Assembly: GCA_002197995.1 (NCBI GenBank)
Contig: NGZR01000004.1
Location: 3,224,001 to 3,288,000 of the forward strand
Source of the DNA: Gaeumannomyces sp. JS-464
Lineage: Eukaryota; Ascomycota; Sordariomycetes; Magnaporthales; Magnaporthaceae
Length of the DNA stretch: 64,000 bases
Direction of reading: 5' to 3'
In this document: piece by piece, positions 44,640 through 56,663 of the stretch
How positions within the stretch are numbered: position 1 is the first letter of the stretch
How the letters are laid out: each line of letters begins with the position of its first letter
Notes under the pieces: generated by a model
Seen by the model: only the letters and a program-made list of their open reading frames with translations
Database searches by the model: none
What the model was told of the DNA's origin: nothing
Translations under genes and position numbers: made by a program

Positions 44640-46100
44640 ATTTCGATATGTTATATGGCCAATTGCAATGCCTTTTTTTAGTCGTTTTTTATATTAATGT
44701 TTACTTTTTTTTACACCCATTTTTCGGCGGTTTTTTACCGAAGCGGCTTCGCTTTAATATTAATTAGGATTATTTAAAAATGGTAATTCGATCTTTTTAT
44801 TTCGTCGTTTTTGCTTTCGTATTTTACGATTAACGCGTCGAATATTTATATATAATTAATTATGCTTTTTCGTTTGCCAAATTCTTTTTTCGTTACCTTT
44901 TTATAAAGTATTACAAGTTCGAATTTCCACTAATGCGTTAGCGATAATAATACGTTTGTTTTTTCGTTTCGTTTATTATAAACGTTTTATATAGGGTGGT
45001 ATATGTTAAAATCCCTTACGAGCACGGCGTAATGTTATAACGGCTGCGTTTTAATTTTTATTAATAGCGTATGCCATTTTCCTAGTGTTTTGGATTCGGC
45101 GAATATATCGAGTAAATATCGATTTTTCCCAGTAGGGTTTGCAATGTTATTGCTGCCTAATCGTGTTCGTTTCGGCTTTTTCATAATGCGGGGTTTAACC
45201 GTTAATAAACGTATAATATTGCGTTTAAACGGTTATCGGCTTGGTGGTAAACCATTTCGTATTTATATTTTGCTAGTTTTTTTAAATTTCCATATCGGTT
45301 TAGCTCCGGCTTTTATATAGCTATTATATCGTATTTTTTCCTGCTAAATAACGGGATATTTCCTTTTCCGCTTTTTTTTCCCATATTCCAATATAATATC
45401 GAAATTACTATACGGGTTTTTTTAAGCCTTTTAGTACGTTTATAAGTTAATGCTATTTATTATCGGTAGCGGTTTGGAAAAAGGGGGAAAGCGGGGGGGG
45501 TTTATCGGGGCCGTTATCCTTTCGGCTTTTTCGCGTACTTGCTCGTTTGCAATAACGGGGGGTTTAACTAGCGGGGAGCTCGTTTTAAAAGCGAAATGTG
45601 TTATGGGTAGGGGAAGCGGCCGTATATCGGTTCGGCTTTTAAATAACTGTAAATTTTTGCGGGGTTTACCGACTAGTTAGCGTTTTAAAATCCGGGTTGG
45701 TAAATTATTATCCGAATTTAAATTATTCTTTCGTTTTTTACTAAAGCTCGTTAGTTTTCCGGTTCCAAAAGGTTAGCGGGTTTGGAAAATAAGGAAAGTA
45801 ACGTTTTTTATTAGTTTATAAGCTGCGCTTTTTAATATAAACCTTTTCGGTTAGTTTTAATATGCTTTTTTTGCTTTTCTATAACGCGTTATACTATTTC
45901 GCATTTTCGGTAAAAGGCCGGGTACGGTTTATTACAATTTATGCATTTAAGTATGGCTTTTTAATATTAGTAATAGGCGTTATATTAGTATTTTCCTTTT
46001 TAATATTTCGGTTTTCCGTAATGCGGGCACCGGTTCGGTTTAATGCAAAACTTTTAACGGTATCCCTATTCGAAGCAATTATAACATTAGTTGGCTTTAA
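44640..46100 (-). pseudogene. LINE endonuclease region
   Basis: The minus strand near 45000-45035 reads VRDFNIYHPI, the (G)DFN.HHP motif of the APE-like endonuclease. NKRNEKTNVLLSLTHW follows. The plus-strand open stretches 45090-45320, 45450-45680 and 45862-46107 are shadows. Confidence 0.65.
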
Positions 46101-46149
46101 CGTTTAATATAAACGGCTCGCAATTATAAATTACTGCTTTTATTACAAA

Positions 46150-47210
46150 TCCTCGTTTATATGCTTAGTTCGCTACCGTTACCGTTTTAATACGGGCTAA
46201 TATTATGGCATATTTGTAAAAGGTCCGGGCCGGCCATACGTATATGGATTTAATTTTTGCGTTTCGGTTTTCGGCGTTTAAACTTTTAATAAATGCGTTT
46301 AAGTTTTTTAAAAATATTTCCTATTTAAAACTTTAAATTACCACGTTATATATCCGCATTCGGATCGTTACTTAGTCGCCGAATACTTTTTTTACTTAGT
46401 CGTTTTTTTTTATATTTTTTTGCGTTTATTTAAAAGCATATTATTACGTTTCCGCTCCGGAGTTGTTTCGTTACCCGTATTATCGTATTTAATTGGTTAT
46501 TTAACGCTTATAAAATGTTTATTATTAATCGCTTTTTAATTGCTTTTAAGGGTTTTCTTATATTTACGACAATTTTTCGTTCGATTTTTAACGGTATAAA
46601 TCGGGGTGGGGGTTGCGCCGTATTCGGGTATTATTAGCGTGGTTAAATTAACTCGGTTCCGCCCGGCATTCGGGCCGGTAAGCTTATAGCTAATGCAATG
46701 GCATAAAACTTTTGGTATTAGCTAATGCTTTTTTAATTTCCTCGAATATTTTTGCTTTAAGCTTTTACAACGTGTCGTTAGTTATTAGTTTTTTTGCGGC
46801 GGTTTCGCGTTAGCGAGCCGCTTTCGCGTCGATCCTTCGCTTCGTTAGCTCCGATACCAGTTGCAAAATTTCCAGCAACTTTCCATTAATTACAAAAGGC
46901 TTTAGCTTATCGATAATCTTTTTTTTTTTTTTTTTAGCGGCTGCGCGCCGGTTTTATATCGGTATCGCTGCTTTCCCGCGTGTTCGAAAACGCGTTAGGA
47001 GGATCCACCGTCGTGGCGTGCCGACTGGCCGCGAGCTTAAAATCGATCGCCATCGATTTTTAGCCCGTGCCGTTGGCGCGCGCACGATGCGGCATCGATC
47101 CGGGGTCGAGTCGGCTGCGAGGGGTTCGATTTTGGCGTTAAAATTGGATTATTTGGAAGGGCTAACCGGCTACGCGTTTTTAAAGTCGCAGCAGCTTTTT
47201 TTTACGATTA
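46150..47210 (-). pseudogene. LINE ORF1 (gag-like)
   Basis: The minus strand has a basic, Arg/Ala-rich N-terminal part (about 46930-47130). A Lys-rich stretch and KLTGPNAGRN, PEYGATPTPIYTVKNRTK follow (about 46560-46720), in keeping with Tad1 ORF1 layout. The G+C island at 46970-47120 is less affected by RIP. The plus-strand open stretch 47018-47245 is its complement. Confidence 0.5.
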
Positions 47211-47230
47211 AAAATATGTTTTTACTTAAT

Positions 47231-47746
47231 TTATCGTTTTTTTAATAAATTTAAATCGATTTAAATTTACAAGTTGTAATTAACGTAGTTATTACGTAAT
47301 ATACTTCCTATTCCTAATGCGCATTAATTAGGCTAAATTTAGGGTTTTTTCCATCGGCGCCGCGATTACGCTTTAAAATTGCATTGCGATTGCCGCGTTT
47401 TAAAGCAATTTAACGTTATTAATTTTCATATGGTTTTAAATTTAAAGTTAAGTGTTACTTTCATTTTGCGCGAAAAGTTACAGTTTAGCTTGTTTTTTTA
47501 AAAATAAATGGTATATTAATAACTTTTAAAAATATCGAAAAAAAAATTTAAAAAACAATTTTTTTATAATAATAACCGAAATTTTTAATAAATTGTTATA
47601 AAAATTGTATAATTTTGCGAAATGTTTTTTTAGTAGCAATATATTATTATAATATAAACCATTTAAATGTAAAGTCGAATTTTTTTAAGCGAAATGTTAT
47701 CCTATTATTATAATCGCGTTATATATTAATAGAAATTACGCGTAAT
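47231..47746. other. A+T-rich non-coding stretch between LINE and LTR
   Basis: About 500 bp with no coding character. It could be the LINE 5' UTR or older flank. Short A/T palindromes only. Confidence 0.5.
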
Positions 47747-48241
47747 TATTACGACTAGGGCCGGTAAAAGGGGAGCGGCAAATAAGCAGCCTAAAAGGAA
47801 GCTTTTTTTAACCTTTACCAGGCATAATTACGTAATAGGTTTTAAATAAGCCCCGGTTTAATTTGTTATTTTAAAAACAAATTACTAAATTACGAGCCGC
47901 TTTATTAATTTGTAACAAATTAACAAATTATTAACCGCTTTATTAATTTATAACAAATTAACAAATTACTATTACTTTATTAATTTGGGATAAATTAACA
48001 AATTATAACGAAATGTATAAAAAAGCTTTATAAGGATATAAAAGGTAAAGCCTTTTTATATTAATAAATTTAACCAAATCTTCGGCATTAATTAACCTAA
48101 ATTAGCTTTTACATATCTTTTAAAGCAAATAATTAAAACGCTGCATTTTAAAACCCAAAATCCTTTAAAGTTATCGATAAATGCACTGTTTTAACCCTTT
48201 TTTAAATGCGTTATTTTAAAAGCAAAACCCCGATTGTAATA
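47747..48241 (+). repeat. 5' LTR, second subfamily (plus)
   Basis: Starts TATTACGACTAGGG and ends CGATTGTAATA (G-to-A and C-to-T at the termini). Same AATTTGTTAATTT-type U3 palindromes as 38910-39364 (47870-48005). Preceded by GTAAT; no matching duplication found. Confidence 0.85.
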
Positions 48242-48329
48242 TTTTAATTAATCCTATTTAATACCTGGCCTGAAAACCGAACAATATATGATATCGACCA
48301 ATTAAAAGCCTAACGTCGTTCGAATTAAC

Positions 48330-49265
48330 GAATAAAAGTTTAACTTAAACCAGCAAACTTTTTAATAGCTAGCGCAAATTATTGTTAATATAAACACTGC
48401 GTTAAACCAAATCGCGAAGCAAACTGCTTAAACGACGGGATAAATCGCTGCGTTTATAAAGCACTTTTATAAATTCCTTGCGTTTTTGGAATACGACGGA
48501 AAAAACGGACAATTCCGAACGTTTTTTACCAAATATAAAGGATATTTCCGGTTTTACAAAAAACAATTCGTAACCGAGCAATAAAAAGTTATATACGCGA
48601 TTATAAAATTAAAAGGTAAAATAAGGGATTGGTTTAAATTTACGCATTTAAATTACCTAAATAAATTACGTAAAAAACGATAATAATACCCGAAATAAAA
48701 ACACGAAAATCGTGTTTTTATCGTTCGATAAATTCCGAAAACGCTTAAAAAAGGTATTCGGTACGGTGGACGAAATTAAAATCGCCGAAAAAAATCCAAC
48801 GATTTAAGCAAATAGGGTTAACGTTTAAATACACTGTCGAATTTTAACGCATTTTCGTTAAACTGGGATGGAAAAACGAACTTTTGTTTTCGGCTTTTTA
48901 CGAAAAGCTGCGAAACGAAATTAAAAACGAGCTCGCGAAAATTAAACGACCCGAGCTTTTGTTAAAATACATCGAAAAAAGCGGTTTAAATTAACGACCG
49001 ATTATATAAGCGACGATTAAAAAAAAAGGATAATTGCCGAAAGTCGGGAGTTTTTTAAAAACCTAATTAAAGTAAAAAAAAAAGTATTAACGTTAAAAAA
49101 GCACGGTATATAAAACTTACTTAAAGTTTATAAACTTTATTATTAAAATAAGATATTAGCAAAAATATAAAAGGAAAGTCCGTTTTAATATTAAAAACGG
49201 GAAATGTTTTAATGCGGATAATTTAAACACGTTAAAAAACACTATTTTAATTAGCCGGACAAAGC
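48330..49265 (+). pseudogene. gag, second Gypsy subfamily
   Basis: FLEYDGKNGQFRTFFTKYKG (about 48480-48540) with FVTEQ and VIYAIIKLKGKIRDWF is the retrotransposon gag domain. A CCHC knuckle relic (GKCFNADN) lies at about 49200-49225. The interval 48242-48330 is leader. Confidence 0.7.
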
Positions 49266-50451
49266 AGTAAATAAATAGCAATGGTTTACCAATAAAACGA
49301 AAAAACGAAAAACCTATGCTTAAAACCCAGTTTTAATTAAACGGCATATTATAACGATTTATATGGAATATACCGATCCGATAAAAACGGATTAGGGTAA
49401 TACTTTTAACCGAAGGTCGCCGTATAATACAACGAACTTTTCGCAAAAATGGATGTTTAACAAGCATTTATTTAAGTAAAAATCCAAAACGTGGAATAAA
49501 ATTAATACAAATATTTTAAAAAATTAAAACTTATTAAACCTACGGAAAAAAAAAGTTGCTTACACTTTTTAAAATTCCATAAAGGTTTAAAAAAACGCCG
49601 AAAAACAAAAAACTATAGCGCTAAATAAAATGGTTTATAAAAAGCTACGAAATTAATAAACCTTTAAAATACGATTAATAAAACACGTTAAATTTGCCAT
49701 TATTTAAAAAAAACCAAAAACTGCTAAAACAGTTACATTTAATACGCCGAATGTTAGCTAGTTAAATTAGTTCACAAACGTTTAACAAATTACGTATTAC
49801 AAAGTAATACGGGAAATAACACAAAAAAAATGGACGAAAAAAAGCTTAACAATTTTATAGCAAAAAACTACGAAAACATAACCCTAATAAGGAACGGTTT
49901 AAATAGCTTTTTTAAGCAAAATGGTTTTTATAATAATTGCTTTTCGCATTTAAAAAAATAGGTAAAATACGATTATTTTTATAAAAATAACCCAAAAATT
50001 AACCACGCGCGGAATTACAAAAATGGGATTAACCTTTACGGTAAAAAATTAACGCGCGCAATTATAAATAAAAGTTTGAAATTTTTAAACCTTAGGTTTT
50101 TCCCCCGATAATTTGCGTTACCGCAAAGCTCGAATAGCATAAATGCTTAAAAGAAAAATGCAAAATTTACGTGTATTAAAAAGCTAAAAGCTTAAATAAA
50201 CGGACAAATTCGGAACGTATAACGAAAATACGGTATAAAAAACGGATGGATTTTTAAAACCTTGGGTTAAAAAACTAAACTAACCACCAGCGAAAAAGGC
50301 ACGAAATAAGATATTACCGTAAAAAACCTTAGCAAAAACTAATATAACAAAAATCGAAAGCTAGCATTTAGTATTATCGATAAGGATTAACGAACGACTA
50401 ATACCCGTTATAATCGATAATAAAGCATTAAGGAAATTTCATTTTACTAAC
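49266..50451 (+). pseudogene. Post-gag region, second Gypsy subfamily (protease expected)
   Basis: Coding-like plus-strand sequence with RIP stops, homologous to 37460-37960 (minus) in its first half. No catalytic motif could be read. It is cut at 50452 by another element's LTR, so RT and integrase are absent. Confidence 0.45.
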
Positions 50452-50590
50452 TGTTATAATTCCGTGCTAATGGCACGGGTTATAAGCTTAAAAGTTACCC
50501 TTAAGCCGTTTTGTTGCCTATATAACGAAGGCTAATTTCCGAAAAGGAAACTGCTTTCATTTTCCCTTCTTTTCATTTTACAACATAACA
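50452..50590 (+). repeat. 139-bp 5' LTR of a third Gypsy family
   Basis: TGTTATAATTCCGTG...CAACATAACA, with TG/CA termini and a longer inverted match. It contains the short palindrome CCGTGCTAATGGCACGG. Followed on the same strand by gag, protease and RT. No 3' partner is in the window. Confidence 0.65.
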
Positions 50591-51158
50591 TTACCTCGGC
50601 ACTTACTAACCACTACCCATTAGCTTAGCCTATTATATTATTATAAAAATTTTCCCGAAAGCGGGATTATAACCATATCGTCCACTTTCCCCCTTTTAGC
50701 GACAAACGCCGCCACCCCGATAACGACATTCCTAAACCAGATAAACTTTGCAGTTATTATCGCGGATTTGCAAACTCGTTTAGCCGTATCCGAAAAAAAG
50801 CTGGCTAGGTTTTAAACCGAAGTTAATATAGTTTTCGTTAATTAACGTAACGAATAAAACCGTATTATCGAAACGCAAAACGCCTAGCTTAAGCTCGCAA
50901 GCGATCTGCTTATAACTTTTAAAAAAACCTTTTAAAAGCCCCTTTTTTACGATAAAAACGTTTAAAGCTTTAATAGGTAGCGGAACGCTTTTAAATATAA
51001 AATAATACGGGACGCGGAGTTTATTAGCAATAACCGCGATTATTACGAGTATATTTGGGTTTTTTTTACCCTAACCATTAAAAAGCGGTCCGTTTATATT
51101 ACGAAATTAAAAAACCAAGCGGTACGCATAACCCGTTGCAATTTTTTAACCACCTTGC
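50591..51158 (+). pseudogene. gag N-terminal part, third Gypsy family
   Basis: The plus-strand frame includes LQTRLAVSEKKLARFQTEV (about 50770-50830, coiled-coil-like) and DYYEYIWVFFTLTIKKRSVY (about 51040-51095). It is interrupted at 51158 by a solo LTR and continues at 51610 (PFLTIFTKWPKLYRNWK). Confidence 0.6.
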
Positions 51159-51354
51159 TGTTATAATTAAAGGTTTGCTCCTAGGGTAAGGCACCTCGGG
51201 GTGGGGAGGACAGTATCGCTGGTGCTAATAACAGGGGATCACGTGACTTAAAAGGACGATCTAATTGCTTGCCCCAGGGGATGCCTGGGAGCTAACTTAG
51301 GTTGACTAATGCCGAAGCCTTAGTTAAAGCTATCTGAGACAGTAGGAAATCCAT

Positions 51355-51364
51355 CCTTTATATA
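51355..51364 (-). promoter_or_regulatory. LTR TATA box
   Basis: TATATAAAGG on the minus strand within the well-preserved LTR, conserved in position in all other main-family LTRs. Confidence 0.7.
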
Positions 51365-51511
51365 CACGCTGCCTTTTGCTTTGTGCTGGGTTGGATCTGT
51401 GGCTTTGTTACAGATCCACAGATCCCTTTTGGATTTGTTGCTTTGTTACAGATCCACAAATCCCTTTTTGGATTTGTTGCTTTGTTACAGATCCACAAAT
51501 CCCTCCTGGTT

Positions 51512-51527
51512 CACGTGACTCCACGTG
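51512..51527. promoter_or_regulatory. Paired CACGTG (E-box) sites in LTR U3
   Basis: CACGTG at 51512-51517 and 51522-51527, about 150 bp upstream of the TATA box. A third lies in the 3' part of the LTR at 51240-51245. In RIP-damaged copies the sites read CACGTA. CACGTG is bound by bHLH factors in fungi; a role here is inferred. Confidence 0.5.
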
Positions 51528-51604
51528 ACCGGGCGGGGCGGAGGCACCACTTTAGGGCCCCCCTCTTGCCTTGCTGTCCTGGGGCTTGCATACTGGTCGT
51601 AACA

Positions 51605-52250
51605 CTTGCTACCATTTTTAACGATTTTTACAAAATGGCCGAAACTTTATCGAAACTGGAAGTATTTTAAATAAAGCCGGGATAATTATTCGTTTAGTTT
51701 ATTACAAAGTTTAAAACTTTATTAGCTGCGGCCGGGGGTATAGCGTAGGCAGACGAAATTAAAATTAATTACTTTCGTTTACGTATTTCGAATAGGATCC
51801 GATTCGCCGCGGTGGGTAATAAATTATAATAGTCCATTTACGCCGGTATAATTTCGATATATTAACGTATCGTTTAAGCGTTAAAACCGATCGATATAAA
51901 TAATAAATTTAATAAAAAACCAGCAGCTTATTATAACGCATAACAAGTAATATATAAATTAAAAAATATATTAATAACAGGAATAAACGCGGCAAATACG
52001 AGTTTAAAAAGGAATGGCGGTTAAAAGGCACGTAAATTTAAGGCATTATAGGTTTTTTAAAAAGGTTTCCGCTAATAACGCGAAATAAAGGCATGTTTAA
52101 ATTGCGGCAGCTAGGAATACGAAAAACGGCCGTGTCGCTACCGTAGCGCGCTCCAATTTAAAACCGCGCTAGTGGCACAAACCACGACAACCAGCGCTAA
52201 TACGGGAAGAAAATAGCTTTTAATACGAGCTTTAGTTAAAAGGGGACGCC
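51605..52250 (+). pseudogene. gag C-terminal part with Cys knuckle, third Gypsy family
   Basis: Resumes the frame split by the solo LTR. At about 52090-52150, ACLNCGS and EYEKRPCRYRSA form a zinc-knuckle-like Cys pattern. Confidence 0.55.
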
Positions 52251-54417
52251 GCGATAACAAATTAATAACTAGAAAAACACATTTTAAAAAGTGGAAAAAA
52301 CGAGCTAAAAAAAATTAAACGCAATATAAACGGCCTTTTGTTTTTAGTTTTAGCATTGTTTAATTTAGCCAAATTTATTAATGCATAAGTGGATTTCGGC
52401 TGCGACTATTACGTAGCGATAAGCGAGAGTTTCGCGGCAAAAATCGGGGTCGAAAAATCCCGATTTTAAAAGCTTTAACAAATCGGCACAGTTTTAAAAC
52501 GTATACCGGCGGCGATTACCCATATCGCTAAATGCGAATTGGATTTAAATAAGTGGGTATTTTTTGCCTTATTTTATATTATTCCGGAATGTTTAAAAAT
52601 GTTATTTTAGGTTTATTATAAATAAAATATAACCGTGTAAAATTGGACGCGGCGGGTGGCTTTTTCCGAATAAGGCTATTAAAAGGATATTGGTTTAAAA
52701 GTTACGCATTCGACCAAATAACGGTAAACGTCCGGGTGTGGTAATCGGTAGCATTTTCGCGGTAGCGTGTTAAAAACTGCGCCGAAATCCAGCCTACGGA
52801 TACGAATCGCAATTATGTTATTAAAAAAATAATACGGATCTTATTAACGTTCGTAATAACCACGAACTAATTTTAAGCTATAGTTAAACTACCCCGGAAC
52901 TGCCGAATTTTACGAACTTTTTCGATAAAAGCAAAATATTACGTTTGCCGCTATATCGGGGTAACCTAAACCATTACATTTTATTAAAAAAGGATGTTAA
53001 CGGAAATAAATTGATGCTTTTTTATAACGGATTATATTGTATGCCTAAAAACCAACTTTTGGAATTACGCCGTTAAATTACAAATTTTATAAATAAGGTT
53101 GGATTTAAACCAGTTCGTTACCGGTTGTAGCATTAATTTTTTATAGTGAAAAAGCGATAAATAATTAACGTTTATACGTGGATTACCGCGTATTTAATGC
53201 GATTACATAGCAAAACCGCTACCCGTTCCCGTTAGTAAAAAAAACATTCCGTTTTTTAACCGGGGCGAAATGGTTTATTAAAATCGACGTACGTTCCGCC
53301 TTTTACAAATACGCGTGGTAAAAGGAAACGAGCATTTAATTGCATTTTGCATAAGGTTTAGCTTATTTAAATGGTTAATATATCCATTTGGTTTAGCAAA
53401 CGCTTTTGCCACCTTTTAACGTTATATTAACGGCGTATTAGCGGATATTTTGGACTATTTCGTATTAGCTTATTTGGACGACGTGTTTATTTTTTTCGGG
53501 GTTACGTAAACACCATATAAATAAAATACGCGAAATGTTTTAACGGTTTCGCGAAGCCGGGTTTAACCTGGATTTGGATAAAAGCGAGTTCGTAATGCAA
53601 AAAGTTAAATATTTAAGCTTTATTATTAAAATGAAAAAGGGGATTTAAACAAACCCGGAAAAAGTTTGTGCTATTCGCGAATAAAAGGCGTTAAAAAAAT
53701 TAAAAGGATATCGTGGGTTTTTAAGCTTCGCAAACTTTTACCGAGGTTTTATTAATAAATACTTCGATTTGGCAGCACTATTAATAGCATTAACGAAAAA
53801 AAGGGCACCGTTTAACTAAATAAAAAAGTTAATATAGCATTCGAAAAATTTAAATTAACCTTTATGCACGCTTTTTGTTTTAACCTAATAAAACCCCGAA
53901 TTAAACGAGAAAGTTAAAGCGGATTGCTCCGGCGCGGATTAAAAAAAATGCTTTTCTTAATTCGGCAAAGACGGGATTTAGCGACCAATTGTTTCCATTA
54001 TACAAAGTTTAAAAATAGCTAGCGAAATTACACCATTTACGATAAAAAGCTGCTGGCCGCAATCGTTTATATTAAAATATAGGGATTAAAACTTCAAAGC
54101 GTTAAAAAAACCATTTTTAATCCAAACAAATTATAAATGTTTAAAATACTTTTTTAAGCCGCAAGAGTGTTTAAACGATAAATGCGTTAAGCCGAAATAT
54201 TGTTAAAATTGGATTACAATTTATAATATAAAATAGGGATATAAAGCAAAAAAATACCTATTATCCCCAGTATATTTTTACGTTTTTTTAACAAATGTTT
54301 AACAAATATATAAAATATGATTAATGAAAAAGTATTATTACGTTAATAAACGTTATTATTTTTTAAACGATAAGGTTTTAATAAAACGCTAGCGTTTTTA
54401 TAAATTTTTAATACGTT
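52251..54417 (+). pseudogene. Protease, RT and RNase H, third Gypsy family
   Basis: Aspartic protease: VDFGCDYYVAISESFAAKIG (52390-52450), from a DSG-type site with Ser changed to Phe. RT: AKWFIKIDVRSAFYK (about 53265-53310) and the intact catalytic motif YLDDVF near 53470, then FNLDLDKSEFVMQKVKYL and LKGYRGFLSFANFYRGFI. RNase H follows at about 53850-54250. Integrase is absent: a pogo element starts at 54420 and nothing recognisable resumes after it. Confidence 0.8.
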
Positions 54418-54419
54418 TA

Positions 54420-56276
54420 ACGTAATTTACAAATAAGTGGCGCATATAAACGAATACAGCGTTTTTTATCGCGACTCGCGTTTCCCACTTCCAACGTAAA
54501 TTTTTTAATAACCAGAAATAGCGTTAATTTAACAAAGCTAAAATTGTTTTTGCTATACGGGCAATTAAATTTAATTTAACGTTAAATATGCGTTTGGTAG
54601 CTAAAATTTATAACGTTTTTAAAACCACGTTACTTCGCCGACGCGCCGGTTAATTTATTTAACGCGATAGCATAGCTAAATTACGAAAATTAACGGAATC
54701 CGAAAACTAAACGTTTATTAAATGGATATTTAAATTGAATTTTTGCGCATTTTTTCCTTAACTTTTTAATGTTAACAATATAGCTAACCGATTATTTGCC
54801 AAACGTAACGCGGTATTATAAGTAAAAACTAAGTTGCGAGTTTCGTTAAGCGCCGCGTAAAGTTCGGCACGCGTTAATATTCGAAAATACGGTTATTAAA
54901 AAGCCAAATGCGAAAATTTTGAGCTCGTTTTTGCATAATTTAATTTTATACGGAATATTATAAACAAATATAATATTTTAAATAACGATATTTATAATTT
55001 CGACGAAACCGGCTTTTTTATAGGCATAATCGCCGCTATTATAGTTATTATACATCGAAAAGCCGTAATAAATGAAACTAATCCAGTTTAGCAATTGAAA
55101 ATGGGTTATAATTATTTAAAAAATTAACTGTTACGGTTAAACGATCCTTTTTATTATTATCGTTAAAAGGCAGTACCATTTAGCCAATTAGTATTCGAAA
55201 ACCGACTTTCCACGCGATTAAATTATTATAACGAATTTTAACGAGTGCATTACGAACGAGCTTAGCTTAAAATGGATCCAGCATTTCGATAAATACATTA
55301 TATTGTGTACGAAAAGCACCCATCGTTTGTTAATGCTAAACAGTTATAAAAGCCACCATTTAACGGATTTCGAGCTTTATTATTAAAAATATAACATTAT
55401 TCGCTTTATATATTTTCGTATTTATATTACTTTTTTTAACCGTTTTATATTAAATGCTATAACCTGTTAAAAAAAAAGCGTACGGTCGATAAATCGAAAA
55501 TTTAATAAAATTACACGTTAACTACGTAATTAAAATCGAATTCTTTTTAACGTTTAAAACGGCATTTTTTAATTTTATAACCGAAAAAAACATTTAAAAA
55601 GGCTTTCGAAAAGCTAGCTTTGCTCCTTTTAATCCGGATTTGGTTTTAAAAAAGCTGGATGTAAAGCTACGAACTTTAACTCCATCGAGGACGCTATTAA
55701 ACAACCTCGAATTTTGGACTTTTAAAACGCCGCGAATAGCTAAAAAAGCAATTTCGCAATCCGAACATATTAAAACTCGGATTTCCAATTACCGGAGCAG
55801 CTTTTCGATACTTATGCTGGCAATTGTAAACCAGCTTACGAAAAGGACAAATTCGATTATATATTAAATGGCCTTTTTTAAAGCTAAAATTGCTTCGCTA
55901 CGCAAAGCAAACGAAATATTAAGCAAACGCCGAAAGGTTAAAAAAAACACGTGTTCGATTTAAAAGGTTATTTATTATCGAAAAGGTACGAAATGTTTTA
56001 AACTAAAAGGATTTAAATGGATAGCTATAGCAAAAAATGCACGATTATAAGTGTTAAAAAAAAGGCCGACGATAACTCGTCGGCGATATAGCACTTGCGG
56101 CAAAATAGGATATAATGCGCGTATTTGTTACAAAAAAGTAGAAATGTTTAATGTATACAGTTCCGAGTAGTTTAAATGGATTTTTAGCGTTGTTAGGTTA
56201 GTATGCGTGTTAATTAACCGGAGGTTAAAATTAGTGTTCGATTTGGTAATATGTCCGATTTGGTAATAAATTACGT
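54420..56276 (+). mobile_element. pogo/Fot-type DNA transposon, copy 2 (1857 bp)
   Basis: Ends ACGTAATTTACAAATAAGTG (left) and the reverse complement of ...GGTAATAAATTACGT (right) with TA duplicated at 54418-54419 and 56277-56278. Same internal order as copy 1 in opposite orientation. Confidence 0.82.
54560..56090 (+). pseudogene. pogo transposase copy 2
   Basis: N-terminal HTH/CENP-B-like part (54570-54900). The DDE core starts NFDETGFFIG (about 54995), with FDETGF containing the first catalytic Asp, then LEWI.HFD-type and PLKKAYG-type regions. KLDVKLRTLTPSRT (from 55655) to about 55865 is the usual C-terminal region of fungal pogo transposases. The basic tail and final CRQNRI-like Cys part end at about 56110. 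RIP stops make it inactive. Confidence 0.82.
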
Positions 56277-56278
56277 TA

Positions 56279-56658
56279 TTAAAACTTTTACTTATATTAT
56301 TTAAATTATAAATCAATATTTTTATAAATTACGTTAGTTTATTACCGTTATACAAATGTTAAAATGTCGTATATTATTATATTATAACATATATGTTTTT
56401 TTACCTTATTCGATTTTTATAAACTATAAAAAATAACTGCTTATTTAAATACACTTAAAATAAAACCCGTATTTTTAAGATAATAATCGTTAAATAGATC
56501 GGGTAAAAATTCCTTTTAAATTTTTATAAATCTTTTTCTTTTATAAATTTATAATTATACGGTTTTACTATCGCATTTTTAATTAAAAATAAAAAAGTAC
56601 ATTAATTAACGCTATAAATTAAAAGGTTATTTAAAATTAAAACGAAAAATTTAACCGG
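56279..56658. other. A+T-rich stretch, nothing recognised
   Basis: About 380 bp of very A+T-rich sequence between pogo and a solo LTR. It shows no clear continuation of the Gypsy interrupted at 54417. Confidence 0.5.
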
Positions 56659-56663
56659 TTAAT

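Larger units (their letters stand above)
40760..47230 (-). mobile_element. Tad1-like LINE, RIP-degraded
   Basis: Read from high to low coordinates: ORF1 gag-like part, endonuclease, reverse transcriptase. No LTRs belong to it; the flanking LTRs face outwards and belong to other elements. The 5' end is near 47230, where coding character stops. The 3' end is uncertain (40760 or beyond). No poly-A tail or target duplication was identified. Confidence 0.65.
51159..51604 (-). mobile_element. Solo LTR of the main family, nearly free of RIP, TSD CTTGC
   Basis: 446 bp, plus-strand ends TGTTATAATTAAAGG and CTGGTCGTAACA. It is flanked by CTTGC at 51154-51158 and 51605-51609. It keeps CA/TG dinucleotides throughout and therefore shows the near-ancestral LTR: three tandem 38-bp units with GGATTTGT...ACAGATCCACAAATCC (51391-51503), three CACGTG sites and a clean TATA box. 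It sits within gag of another element. It is probably the product of LTR-LTR recombination after a late insertion. Confidence 0.93.

Noticed and set aside
45090..46107. Three plus-strand open stretches of 76-81 codons
   Set aside because: They lie opposite the LINE endonuclease region, and no domain or start context supports them.
47018..47245. Plus-strand open frame MPTGRELKIDRHR...
   Set aside because: It is the complement of the LINE ORF1 N-terminal region, which continues with RIP-type stops on the minus strand.
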